DNA of 64,000 nt from Polytrichum commune (taxonomy: Eukaryota > Streptophyta > Polytrichopsida > Polytrichales > Polytrichaceae): positions 11,162,501 to 11,226,500 of the forward strand of contig OX485808.1 in NCBI GenBank assembly GCA_950295325.1, written 5' to 3'. Under the pieces are notes generated by a model that did no database searches, was not told where the DNA came from, and worked only from the letters and a program-made list of their open reading frames with translations. Below are positions 23,601 to 35,639 of this stretch, one piece after another (positions within the stretch are counted from its first letter, which is position 1; the number at the start of each line of letters is the position of its first letter). Position numbers and translations under genes: made by a program.

Positions 23601-24077
23601 GTTGCACGAGTCCAAATGCTTGGAAAGCCTTCCACATATTTTCATCCGGTCCTCTTCAACTGCATTGGTGGATGTTGGGTAGAATGTCGTATCATCCTTA
23701 ATCGCAAGAATTTTTTCCTTTTCATGGGGATTGTAATGGCAAGATATCTCACACAATGTGTGCAAACAAGATTCGAAATCCAAAAGCAATTCCCTGAACC
23801 ACTCTTTATTGTTCAATTGCATCACTGTAGCATCAACCCAATTTTCATTGCAACATTCTTCAATTAGTACCCGTCCTTTGTTCACAATTCTAAATAAATC
23901 TTTTTCAGCTTCATGAAATACTTGAGCTGGACCATTGCTGATGTTGTGCAATATTTCCACACCCTTTCGAAAGTTGGAAAGCAAATTCTCACATTGCTTT
24001 CTATTCAATACTTCTTCCCTCGATAATATATCGGGAAATTCCACAATACCCATTGCTAGCCGCAAAACATATGCCAT
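17195..24077 (-). CDS. Protein kinase-NB-ARC-LRR immune receptor (PNL-type NLR)
   Basis: Three exons join in frame. Exon 1 is 24077-22467 (donor GAG|GTAAGA), exon 2 is 22340-21309 (donor AAG|GTATGC) and exon 3 is 21139-17195, giving about 1,895 residues. Residues 1-115 form an alpha-helical region resembling, from memory, the HeLo/DUF1221 N-terminus of plant MLKL proteins. The kinase (about 205-475) keeps Lys229, HRDLKPKN at 319, DFG at 349 and APE at 376. Its glycine loop is degenerate (GECNGGAV). The NB-ARC has the P-loop GMGGIGKST at 573, kinase-2 LLMVDN near 646, GLPL at 736, FLDIT near 796 and MHD at 845-847. Exon 3 then carries 24 tandem 48-residue units, each two LRRs. NLRs of this order sense pathogen effectors in the cytosol and trigger defence; kinase-NB-ARC-LRR fusions are described in mosses. 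The 3' end looks recently truncated, since decayed LRRs follow. An alternative is a two-gene misjoin, but the matching phase-0 splice sites argue against that. Confidence 0.88.
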
Positions 24078-27000
24078 TTTGAGAGGTTTGATATAGTTGT
24101 AAATAATCTAAATTGTAATACTCAAGATATTCTTCGCTTGAAGATCGTCTATAATTGTTGATGAGCAAGCTCACTAAAATTTAAACCTATAAAACCCACA
24201 AGAAACATTGAATTCTAATGGAAAATATACAACATTGACACTAATTGATGAATGAAGACATGACAATTCATAACAAGGTGTAGATGCTAAGCTCTATTAG
24301 AATGTAAAATTTGATAAATAAGAACTGAAATTATTGAAGTAGTGAAATTATTAATTTACAGCCGTGACAAACTTTTGCTCACCCCATGACATCATTGTAG
24401 ATCATATGTGTTTATTTTTTCATGAAGCATTTGACATCAAACTTTTGTTCTTCATTAATGTGCATTACTTTTGCAATCAATTTTCCTTCATCGGCATCCA
24501 ATTGTATGACCCAAAAGCGCTCTAACGGTTTGATATAATGGTACGCTCTAGTTTCAAGAAAGTTTCTTGATGATACATGTATTTCAAACAACCCACGGGA
24601 CATCCAACAAACTATAATCTCAAGACTATCATGGTTGTGTGCATTAAGTTTTCCTCTCTCTTTTGCTTCCTAAAATCAACTTTCTTTCTCTCTTGATCTT
24701 TTCTTACTTGCTTACTTACTTGTATATTTTTACATAATACAATTTGGTATGAACGTTAATTATATGAAAACCGCACATTGTACAAAAACTATTATATTGT
24801 TCACTTCAACTAGATCAATATTATTATAGTACAATGGCACTTTTCAAATTTACCAAGTACCAACGTCGTTTTTCACAACACTTGTATTCTGCAAAATTAG
24901 TCACATGAAAAACAAACTAAAACATAAATAGTTTAACAGGATCTAAAATTTTTGGACTTTCGCAAAATACCTCCATTATGCTAATATCTATGCCTAAGGA
25001 AAACAAAACAAATGTAAGTTCACGATGGTTATTGCTAATTGCATAGATGAGTAAGGCTTACGTAGATCTTTAATTTACAAACATGTGCCTTAGCAAACAA
25101 GATATGAAAAGCTCAATACCATGCTTAAGGAATTTTGGATTGGAGATTTTGTTATCTAAATTTTCATGTGTTGTGATTATGGATGGATGGTACAATCCCA
25201 TTACATGTGGCCATACACTATGTGAGATGACGACTATTTTCCCATCCATACCATTGGAGATGGACAAAATTTCATAATGCTACAAACTAACCATTGAACT
25301 TTTCATTTCGTTGACATCGGATATTTTGTGCAACTTCATGTTAACCAAGTCCAAACATAGATAATGAATAGAGGTTGACATGGTTCATTCAAGTCCAACA
25401 CTCATTCAATCACTAACCTAAGCTAGGTCTTGACAATGGCAATTCTCAAAATGAAAAAAATATGTAGCATTCCCATTCCTTGTGTTTGATCAAATCAATT
25501 TGTGTCATCATCTCCATGACAAAGACAACGATAACAATCTAACCATATTTTGCAACATCCTATCACCAAGGAACGTGACAACTACCCGAGAAAATGTTCA
25601 ACTTCATAAAGGGAGAATGCATACCTAGACATGAAGACGACTTCGATATACAAGGATCGTTTTTTTAACGCGCAGCCGAATTCTCACAAGACATCTTGAA
25701 CTAAAAGGCAATTCAAAACGTCTTCCCTACTTCCAAGGCTCTTGCAAGTAGGAAAGATCTCTAGCAATGTCCATGCTCCACCTTGTCAATGTGCTTAAAT
25801 ATCATGAACTATGTTGGTTTTGTAGTAGAATCCCCAACATAATTATTGCTTTACGCTGATGCAATTGGATTACCAACGAGTAGGTTAACCTTCAGAATCC
25901 CAACCCTCACTACATCCACAATGAGTTCAAAATTAGGAGATATACACAGTACAAGAGAGACTAGAAGAGGTGACAAACACATATAATCCACAGGCCCAAT
26001 GAAAACACACCACATGTTCTAGTCACTTTATGATATAAGACTCTATCATACGCATGTGATCATTTGTAGATCATTTTTCATTTGTTAAGAATGACATCCA
26101 TATTCATCTGTAACAAATGATAAGGATTGTAATCACAGATAGACACCAAAATCATGTGCAATGATGAGATTCAACTATGTGCTCAAAATGTAGACATCAA
26201 CCTATATTCAATACGGAACATAATCAAGGGAGACAGAGCAATTCAAGTTTTATTTCATTAATTGATTCTAAATTGCAAGGACTATGGGTAAATAGGATAT
26301 CCTTATTTTGTGAATACACGGACGCCTGCAACTTTACGAGTAAACAATTCGTGTATTTTCTACTAAAGGCAATTGTACACAGTGTCACAAAACACTATGC
26401 ACTTCGGTTTTCGAAGTTGATTCTTCATAATGAAATGACACATCTAATTTGGAAAGAATGTTGTTGGGCCCACTCAACCCATCTGACCCCTGAATCTTTG
26501 GACCGCATTAATCCTAGTACCATTTCCCTTTTCATATCTCACTTTCACGAATGTCGGCTTAGATTTGCACAAACTAGGGCAACCTCCGAATACTTTGAGC
26601 TTCGGCTCAAACATTGTCAAATCAAAGCATCAATCTCCTGATAGTTGCAAGCTCCAGCTCTCAACTTAAGCTCGAGTGTAAATCATGTTGTAATTTGGAA
26701 ACTTATTTATGTTGAGTTTAGTGAAGTGGGTGAGACCTTTTGTTTCCAAGCTAAAGCACGGGATTCAATCCACATTGATGTAAGCAACTTTTGGAAGGCC
26801 AACATTAGAAATTTGTATTGGTGGTTGTTATTGGTGTTATCAACTAAACAAGATTGAGTAACTCTTGTAATTTTGTGATCGAGGTTGCCCTAAAACGCTT
26901 AGCATTAGTGGAGCCTTAGGAATCAAGTGGTGAAGCCAAGACAAAAACTTGAGAGCAACCTCTACAAGAGAGACAAATTATAGGACAGCATCCTAAACGC

Positions 27001-27413
27001 AACAACGTCAATATTAAAGTAGCAGATAGAGTCTGCTAGCATGAATTCACATATTGCAGGTAGTCAATCCATACAAAAATTGCATATTTATCCTGAATTT
27101 TGACCAAGGCTTATATACAAAATATCTTAATGACCATCAACAACTTTGGTAATTGATGCTTCCCACTATGTGGTCCCATCTGCACAGGATTTTGCTTGTT
27201 ATTGAAGAAGCTGACTTATCTAAAGTACACAAGCTTATCATAACAGAAGGCCACAAAAATATCATGTCACTGAATCCAAGTGCAACGAGCAAGTATTCCT
27301 ATACTTGCATATATTACCCATTGATACAGCAAGGTGAAAGAGTATACAACACTCTTGGTCTAACAGTTCCATTTCAAATATAGCAGAGTGGAACTGAAGT
27401 TGTGAGTGCTTAC
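24078..27413. other. Intergenic upstream of the receptor, no gene recognised
   Basis: Contains the receptor's presumed promoter and 5' leader just above 24,077, but no clear core elements could be assigned. A 63-codon minus-strand frame at 24,412-24,603 and several plus-strand frames near 26.2-26.9 kb show no family pattern. The rest is AT-rich with no obvious repeat. Confidence 0.45.
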
Positions 27414-28017
27414 TGTTGGCGTTCCGACCCATAATCCATTATGAGATTAAAGATTTGGTCAGCTGGAGCCTTCACCACCCTAATTGCTTTCATCACTGGC
27501 AGCTGAAACAATTTACAACAAAAAGAGTAGTCAACAGATGCTGATGCCTTCCACAAAAACATTTGGTTTGTATCAGCAGTCATCTTCAGTTGAAGACGTG
27601 CTGAGTTGATCAGGGAACTGCAGAAAGTACAGAGGACATACACTATTGCAAACACCAAGCTTACCTTATACTTGAAAGGGAAATCTGCAGTCTCCTCAAA
27701 ATATCTCAACCCTGCATATCAGTTATATGATATTGGTGAGCCTCTGTTATTTTACCAACTGTCAGGCAATTCAACCTATCACCTCATCAGCACGGACTCA
27801 AGGACAGTTTGACAACATTTCAATGGCATAGCACCGTAAAGTAAAACAAACTCAGTTTGAAATCATGGAACACTTTCAAGATTGTTGACACTGGAAGAGA
27901 CCTAAGGGGTACCATTTTCACAGCATGCTAACTTCCACTTTGATGCAGTGCCATAATTTGGTGATTGAGTTTCTGCAAATCCACCAAAACTGAAGCTCTT
28001 GCAGAGGGTTGGTGATT
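27414..28017 (-). pseudogene. EDR2-like START-domain gene fragment (three exons)
   Basis: Three consecutive exon-like pieces join in frame on the minus strand. Exon A (28017-27913) encodes '..GTASKWKLACCENG', exon B (27711-27665) encodes 'GLRYFEETADFPFKYK', and exon C (27502-27414) encodes 'LPVMKAIRVVKAPADQIF' and 'NLIMDYGSERQQ'. All have GT donors and AG acceptors with compatible phases. The wording (W.L..C.NGLR.FEE followed by MKAV.VV.A..D.IF.L.M) is that of the START domain of plant ENHANCED DISEASE RESISTANCE 2-like proteins, which also carry PH and DUF1336 domains. Neither of those domains was found nearby, so this is probably a truncated duplicate. It could instead be the visible part of a gene with very diverged remaining exons. 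Confidence 0.55.
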
Positions 28018-29773
28018 CTACAGATACCAACAACAAATTCAGCGACATTTAGTTATGGCAGAGAACCAAGAGAAGGATTTGGTTGTTATTTTACACTCAA
28101 AAACCAAGGTAGTTAGCATATAGTAGTGCAAGCCAATCATTTACGTATGTAAATATAGAGCAATCTTGAGAGGATCTTGTATTCAAAAACCTGAGAAACG
28201 TAAGACTAAAAATACGGATGGCTTGATCAAGCTCCGTTCGTCTAATCACATATAATGTCCTGTAAGTGTGGAGCATGTCTAGAAATTTACATGAAGATTG
28301 TACAGCCATATCAAGAATTGAATTTAATGTAGCAGCTGACAAAAGTTCTTGCTTCAATCCAGCACCCACAAGGTTCGCAAGAATGGCAAGGTGAACTACA
28401 CGATCAGGCTGAATTTTTAACGATGTTTGCAAGACCTCAGAACCATGTCGCAGCCTTACAAGGGTGTCAGAGGATGACCACACTTGCACTTGCAACTCAA
28501 GAGGAAAAAAGCATGACTCACAAAGTCTACAACAAGAAAGGGTTTTATCATTATTAACACAAACATAGAAACTTAAAAAGCAGTGCTAAATTGAAGACAA
28601 CTTTGTGGCGATGTACAAGTTTAAACTAACGGAGTTCACAGATCTCCTCCGATCTCATGGTTACAGATATCAATAACCCAAGTAAAGCTTCGTGGCCGAA
28701 TAGGGAGAGAGACAAATCTTGCGAAAGAGCACATTTTGAGCTGGCATAGAGTTCCTTTGGTGCCAGATGCGCCCAAATGTAGCACATAAGTTATGTCGGA
28801 AGTCTCAAGAGCAACAGGCCAAAACTTAAGAAACTCTCTACCAAAACAACAACCTCACACGTCAATTCATGTACACTACAAAGACACAGAATCAGATCTG
28901 AAAAAACTAACAGACTAGATCAGGAAGGCCACATATATTGTTGGAGCACACACATCAAAGCGCCACGCAGCCCTGATCTAACACACTCCATCCGACCAAC
29001 ACATACTTGGATGAGGACGCTGACTCCGACTGAAATTTTCAACTTCAACTGAAAACCTAAGAGACTCCATACCCACAGCCAAGTGAAAACGTTAGATCTC
29101 CATACCTCCTTCAAGTGTTGCTTTTTGAAGCACACAGAAACATTTGGTGTCGCCTCCAACCAAAACCCTACATCGACCCAGAAAACATCATGGTGAACCA
29201 AACGACCAACGCACAGAGAAAGCGGCAGAAACCATGTTGTGTGAGAGAAGATGCGGAGTACTGCAGCCCACACGCATCAAGCGGCTTCGCAAATAAATGC
29301 AAGGATTGTGTTTTTTTATTCTTATAATGGTATCATTGGGAATCGTTTTGAAGTACGCGACCACCCACTTTGAGACCCAAAAGTAGATCACTGAGTGCTT
29401 GGAGTTGGACGCTTCTACCTTAGACATGTGGGAAGCATTGAATGCGGCTTGAGGTTGGACTTGGACAATGTAGCCTTGGTCAAATCTATATGGGGGTCCC
29501 ATCTAGTCTTGCTTTTTGGACATTATGTTTAGATAGATGTGCCAAAAGCACATAGTACGTCATTTTTAATAACAGAGAAGTACTCAATTTAAGCCTATTT
29601 TAGTTTTTGTTTCTAGGTCTAGATTCAAGTAGTGCGCAGTTTGGGATTCAATGCATCTATGTATTTGAACTCGTCCAAGATGACTTGAAGGGCTGTAGTA
29701 AAAATAATTCCCCTATAAGTTGAGGGCTAGAATCTTGGATGCTATTTCTAAAGTGAAATTTTATGAAAAAAAT
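28018..29773. other. Intergenic, no gene recognised
   Basis: Should contain 5' exons if the EDR2-like gene were complete, but none was recognised. A 132-codon minus-strand frame at 28,097-28,495 lacks a recognisable domain. A 58-codon coding-like minus-strand frame near 29,330-29,502 ('MGPPYRFDQGYIVQVQPQ') is unassigned. Confidence 0.35.
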
Positions 29774-29998
29774 ACACTAAGTAGTGTATTGAGTGTCACT
29801 TACTATTTGGAATTACACAATGCTACAACTAGGTATTGTATATCTCTCTTTTTTGTCAACAAAGGTCAAAGTGGTTATTTGGACATTGTAAAACTTAAAC
29901 TTCTTTACTTGATAAATAAATTTACATTAATAGGGGAATATATAGCATGTGTGACTCCAAATAGTATGTGACACTCAATACAATAGTTAATGTAGTTT
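29774..29998. mobile_element. Foldback MITE, copy 1 (~225 bp)
   Basis: The left end contains GTATTGAGTGTCACTTACTA then TTTGGA. The right end contains the inverted equivalent TCCAAATAGT, then ATGTGACACTCAATAC. The inverted arms extend about 45-50 bp with few mismatches. Related copies occur at 46,746-46,982 and 50,567-50,757, plus a minimal one at 48,540-48,616. No coding capacity; the superfamily is uncertain. Confidence 0.7.
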
Positions 29999-32029
29999 CT
30001 AGGTTGTAGAATAGGTCATTTCATTTTCACCTTCCCCGTGAATGAGTTTACATAGACATTACAAATCCCTAGCCTCGTGTAGGATTTCACTTCCCAACAC
30101 CCATCATTGGTGGTGCAATACATATCTACCCCTATAGGTATATACTATATCTAGAGAAACCTTTAGGGGTAAACCTTTGATATTTAGATTTATTAATAAA
30201 CCTGTGATTTTTGCTAAATTTAACTATGATTCATATTGAGTAATTCAACACTTTAACTCTGATTAAGGTGTTAATTAGGTGTTAAACCCCTGGGGGTTTA
30301 TCCAAGCATTTATGTTTTCATTGTCCTTGATGGTAGGTGTTGTGAATATGTACTCCCTCGTACATGTTGAGGATACATATAACAATCAAAGTTACCATAT
30401 GAGGTGTTATTCAAACCCAACATTGAACCTCAAAACAACCCTATGCACCTCAGTCAAACATTTTGGGGCTATGAATTATATGACTTGCAATACATAGTGT
30501 TGGTTCTTGGGTGTGCATGCTTTGATTAAACCTTTGTCTGCAATTCGTGGATTTCATTTGATAAATTAATTTTCAATCCATGAAACAAAAAATTCCATTA
30601 TAGGATAATCCTACCAATTAGAGCTTATTAAAGGTCTTGAATCTTGATACAAATAGCCTCACAATGTGGGAGTAAATAAATAAAAAATAAAAAATAGATG
30701 TTATTTTATGAATTGACGTGAATGGGAGCGTGTTTGTCAGACCTAGTCATGTTCTTCCTAGCTTTAGGATAGGGTCTCACACTATGGGAATTGTGCGATC
30801 TTATCACCAATAATTTTCAAGAATAATGATATAAAATTTATGAATGTGGATTCACCATCTACCATATTCGTAGATTGTAAAGCTATCTAGTGAGATATAG
30901 CCACAATGTATGCTTGATGTAGTGTGGCCCAGATTATTCATTATCAACCCATGCAATGATAGTGCAATATGTTCACTCTTGTTGATGCAACATGACAATT
31001 CATGAAGGCTATTCTAAATTATAGTGAACTTCCCAAGAAGTCAACAATGTCCAAAAATCTCAAATCTTTTGGTTGATTGACCTACTCATAATGTCTTGTA
31101 TTTTTGTAAATTATGTAAACATGAAGAAGAAAAGAGTTGATGTGCCCAAGAGAAATTTTTGAAGGCCATGTACTAGTACCACCATTTTCCCTTGAAGCAA
31201 ATTTGACATTTTGTAAGACTATCAAAAGGCTATTTTGATGTTTAAATGTCCTTAAAATTGTGTGAATCACCCTATTTACTACGTGCAATACATGAATCCT
31301 TGGGATCAATGACAAATTTGGCTGAAGATATAGAGTTTACTAAAAGAATGAAAGTAATCATCCATATATCTTGTCACTACATAGCCTCCCAAAAAATTAC
31401 ACTGGGTGGAAATGAAAAATACTAATCATCAATTACTTTCCAAAATTGTCATGAGAACTTGGTTAAATTCATCATTCATCCATAGTCACAAAGTCTTGCA
31501 AAAATATGTGTCGTAATAATGGCCAGTATTATCACTTGCATTGTTATATTATAGTCTTCCACATGCCAACACTTGGAAGGTTGCTTACGTTACTACATAT
31601 TCCTAACTTTGTGATTATCCAACCAGTACCCTCACATTGTTTTATTCATTGCAAGGAAAAGTAAATTAGCTAATGATTTTGAAGCAAAATTTTAAATGTT
31701 TTGGGAAGAATGAGTTCAGTGTTGACATACCATACATATTTTACTACCATACTAAATCACATACATAGTACAATGGTAAACCACATGATTCACGTAGTGT
31801 CATGTAGTTGCCATAACTCTCATAACAAGAATGAGGAAGTTGTCTGCTTGTAAGGCTACTAATATAGGCATGCATTGTCCCAATTCTTTACACTTGACAC
31901 ATCTTCTTAATTGGTCGCCCCACCTTTCCATAAATTCATAGAATGGTGTGATGATAAACTACCATCACCACCAATTATCCGTTTGTATATTAGAATTGCA
32001 ATCTATTGAGAACCAACAGTTAGTTACAT
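29999..32029. other. Intergenic, nothing recognised
   Basis: AT-rich, with no open frame of protein-like composition. Around 30,165-30,300 there are 'aggggtaaac' and 'ttaaacccct' words in inverted arrangement, but no clear element boundary. Confidence 0.45.
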
Positions 32030-32230
32030 ATGAATTGGTTGAGTTTGAGAAATAATCGGTTGAAGTTGGAGACTTCAGGAAAATCACCGATCATTTTAGA
32101 GGAATCTATGGAATGTACCTCAAATGAATGAAAGCAAAACCGGAATATGTCAACATGGAACCGGTTGGATTTAGCATCATTAGGATCTTGACCGGCTAAT
32201 CCCAAAATCTTCCCAAGCACTGCTTGGGAT
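32030..32230. repeat. Dispersed repeat, copy 1
   Basis: Diverged direct copy of 47,027-47,220. Both contain 'gagtttaagaaataa'-like, 'gacttcaagaaaat', 'gatcattttata/gaggaat', 'acctcaaat', 'aacatggaacc' and 'ggttgac/ttgaccgg' blocks in the same order. A partial inverted match occurs near 40,080-40,130. Non-coding. Confidence 0.6.
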
Positions 32231-32329
32231 TCTCCTCCTATCGAGAACCTTAAATAAAGGAATTGAACAAGCACAAATTACATTAAACTGGTGAAGGGTC
32301 ATATCACAAAAATGGCTTAGGTGCACTTT

Positions 32330-32885
32330 ATATTAGGGCCCATTTGGAGTAGGGCCCATTTGGAATTGAGCACACTTGGACTTGAAGTGGGCCTTAACAT
32401 TAGCCCTACATTACAAAGTGGGCCGTAGAGTGGACCTTGCATCATAAAGTCCATAGGCCCACTTGTGGAGCCCAAATTGGAAATTCTACTTTAAAGTGGG
32501 CCTTCCAAATGGGCCTAGGGACTTTATATTGTAAGGCCCAATCCACGGCCCACTTGGGCTTAAATGAATTATGCCCTTGCTTGAACTAAAGTCATGAAGA
32601 CATAAAGTCATAAAGTCATAAATGACTATATGACGAAAGTTGGGTGAAGTGGGCCGAAGGTGCAAAGTGGGTCTCCATAAACCCTCGACCCAAATTTTGG
32701 CATCGGCCTATTTCTTTCCCTCCAAAATGCCGCCATGTCACCCGCCACATAAGCTTTAGGAGAAGTGGGCCGACTCTCAATATTAGGCCCATATTAGGTC
32801 CCATTTGGGCAATCTAAGCACTCTCATTGGTTGATGCTTAGGGTTTGGAAATGGGCCCTAGATATGGGCCCAAATATAAAGTGCC
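32330..32885. repeat. GGGCC-rich block
   Basis: About 18 occurrences of GGGCC, TGGGCC, GGGCCC or close variants (for example 'aagtgggcc', 'agggcccattt', 'aatgggcc') in about 550 bp of otherwise AT-rich DNA. They occur in both orientations and irregular spacing. A small 'cataaagtcataaagtcataa' run sits at about 32,600. TGGGCC is known as the plant site II element bound by TCP factors, but no promoter is established here. An eroded tandem repeat is equally possible. Confidence 0.6.
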
Positions 32886-33146
32886 CCTTAGGTTAGATCT
32901 TCGGTTCACATTTAGATATTGTAATTTGCTTTATGTTGAACATACTTTAAAGGTTCGTGTGCATTGCACCCTTCAGTGCATTGAACTTTCTTTACATAGC
33001 CTTAAAATCTAATTCCACTTTTGTACAACAATTTGAGTATATATGTAAATTTTAAAACTCAACTTCAAATATGAAGGAGGGATATAAGCCGACAGATGTT
33101 GCATCAGCTCTAACTTAAATTTCTGTTGTAGACCCAGGGAACTTAC

Positions 33147-35323
33147 CCTTGCTTCAGCATCGTTGTTGAAGGTGTCAATCACCTTCTCACGAGTTTTCAT
33201 GGGTGTTCGTCCATCTAATGCCACCGTCTTTATTCCTGCCCATCATCCAACTCTTTTTCGTAAAGTGTGTACAAACGAGTTGACTACATATACCATCATA
33301 CCTCTCTATCTCCACTGAATTGCAAAGGAATACATATCGTGGTGCTACTCTGCTGATTCAGTCAAAGAAAGTCAAAACAAACACCTTATCACAATGAGGA
33401 GAGTGCAAGGTCACCCTTTTGCTATACCACATTAAGACCTACACTCATCAGTCTTTAGATTTACTAAAAGAACTTGCATACTTTCTGCAAGAATAAATGT
33501 CTGCAAGTATCTGATTCAGATCTTTACCTTATGTAATCCAAACCCAATGAGATCGAGCATTGATGTGAATTAACTGAATACAATACCCTTAGCACCTGAA
33601 TCGTTCTGCAGCATCATCATTATCTCCTCTTTCTGCAAACACCATTTGCATACATCAGAATTAATACACGAGTGTTATCTCTTTTAGCAATCTATTCTAT
33701 AAATAGCTGAATAATGTACAACAATAAGGTCTCCCCAAAACAAAGGGGACCAATGTGTGGTAAACCATAATACATATTTCCAGTCAAGGAATTACGTTTC
33801 AGCAGTTATCCTACTGTTGATGGAATCATTGGCACTCAAAAACTTAAAACTGGGTTCAAAAACATAAGAGTGGATGTGGGATGAACATACCAAGGCATCT
33901 ATTTTTGTGCTGCTTTGGAACTTGTCTAATTTGATGCGACTCGGAATGCTGTATTTTGTATACTCCATATCACATGTATCTTCTGTCTTTATACATTCTC
34001 CTATATCCACCGTTAAAGGCTTTTGGCATGTTGGGCAATCCACAACATCCTCTCTGCTGTTCACTGGCCCAATGTACTTAGATATACATTCTGCACAAAA
34101 TGGATGGTGGCACTCTGATATCTGTGTCAGAACAGAAAGTCATAGAATCACTGCAGAGTTAGAAAACTGGAACACTGGTAAATTCCTTGACATGTATAGA
34201 CAGTTCATTTGTATTTATCAAGTTAAAGAAAGTTTTTACACTTGAATTTCCTTCAATAGATTGGTTGGATAAACTCGAACTTGACAAGACGTACTATTTC
34301 GTCTTCAACTGGCTCATTGCAGATGCCACAATGCCAGGCTAGGCGGCGCTTTTGTGCTGTTGGTGAAAACTAAATCAAATATGGATGATTTACAGCCTGA
34401 TGAACAGATCATGTCAGATAAACCTGTCAAAGAAAGAACAATTGTTGATCAAAATGTGCTTCTAGGTTGAAGTGCTATTGTAGTCAGTTGTGAGAAAAAG
34501 TGATATAAGAGTGCATGAAGATCATGAAGATTTTGAAATTTGATACTTCCACTTGCTCTCATTAGCTTTCAATAAGGCCTATCTGAATTCTGGTGCTGAA
34601 AGGCTTGGCAGAAGAGTGATTACCTGGTGAAGTCGAATGAGAAGTTCAAATATGTGTGCATAGCTGTTGCTGATGGTTCCAGCTTGATCGTAACTGCATG
34701 GACATAGTTAACAGAGTTCAATACACCATCTTTTTGGTTCAAATAATGCAGCCAATCTTGTTCAAAAAATTATTGAAATATTTTTTTTAGAGGGGAATAA
34801 TGGAGATACTTGTGTCCTTAGACCCATTTGACCGATTAACACTTACATTTACTCATCTTCTATAGAAACAAAACCACGTTTCACAATGCATGAAAAGGAA
34901 GAGGCCAGTAAAATGAATTACCTCTCTGAAGCATGTAAAAAAATTATGTACAGTCTATAGAGATAAAGTATATTTCAATCATAAGTCAGAGAATTTTTGT
35001 TTTGATGCACATCAAATTGAGTAGCTTCAACTTCACCTCAAGTAAAATGCAGCTTACATTGTACAGTATGATTTCTCAATGGAAACAGACATTCAGAAAT
35101 GCAAGCGAAAGCAATTTGATTCTCAGTCTTCAGTACAAAGGCTGGACTCATCCATGGAGGCTTGATTCAGCAGGATTTCTTGAAGGCAATGATCTAACTA
35201 TAGGAGACAAGCTTACCGTTCTAGGTGGAAGGGCTAGGTCGGCAGCACATTGATCCTTTATCCGTCGGAGCAGAACACAGTCCAACACTTTGTGATTCAG
35301 CAGTTGCATTGCTCTGTAGCCAA
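33147..35323 (-). pseudogene. RAD16-like SNF2/RING repair helicase, 3' exons (inactivated)
   Basis: Minus-strand exons: 35323-35217 ('RAMQLLNHKVLDCVLLRRIK', 'ADLALPPRT'); 34693-34624 ('ISNSYAHIFELLIRLHQ'); 34396-34295 ('AVNHPYLI', stop, 'FSPTAQKRRLAWHCGICNEP'); 34121-33891 ('ISECHHPFCAECI', 'DCPTCQKPLTVDI'); 33632-33528 ('SGAKGIVFS', stop, 'FTSMLDLIGFGLHK'); and 33235-33147 ('VALDGRTPMKTREKVIDTF'). This matches the RAD16 layout: SNF2 domain split by a RING finger, then the helicase C domain, acting in global-genome nucleotide excision repair. Two in-frame stops are present (one after PYLI, and TAA in place of the Gln codon in FSQFTS). The last exon lacks a properly phased acceptor, and motifs V-VI are missing. 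The gene is dead, although most splice sites remain good, so inactivation is not ancient. Confidence 0.85.
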
Positions 35324-35639
35324 CTGAAGTGCCCCCCGACTTTTTTATTGGAGTTTAGATGAACTGTGTTCAGCTCAAACCACACATTGAAGAGTTAGGA
35401 ACTCAAGAAATTACTAGTCACCAACCATGAAGTATTTCCTCACCAGTGCTCACTTCAATCGAGCCAAGAATTTTTGATGCACTTAAAAAATATGAGTTAT
35501 GATTTAACCATCTTCTAACTTCTAAATTACTAAGTAAGGGGAATTTAGCAAATCAGTGTCAAATTTAAAATCTCAACCCTACATTCGTCAACCAGGGCTA
35601 ATATTAGTTTTGCAATCGGATCATGGAGCTCTTCAAATC

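Noticed and set aside
24412..24603. 63-codon minus-strand frame with coding-like wording near the receptor's 5' end
   Set aside because: Too short, no family recognised, and it cannot be spliced convincingly to the receptor. It could be a gene remnant, but this cannot be supported.
28097..28495. 132-codon minus-strand open frame upstream of the EDR2-like exons
   Set aside because: No recognisable domain and no consistent splice link to the START-domain exons; likely intron or flank.
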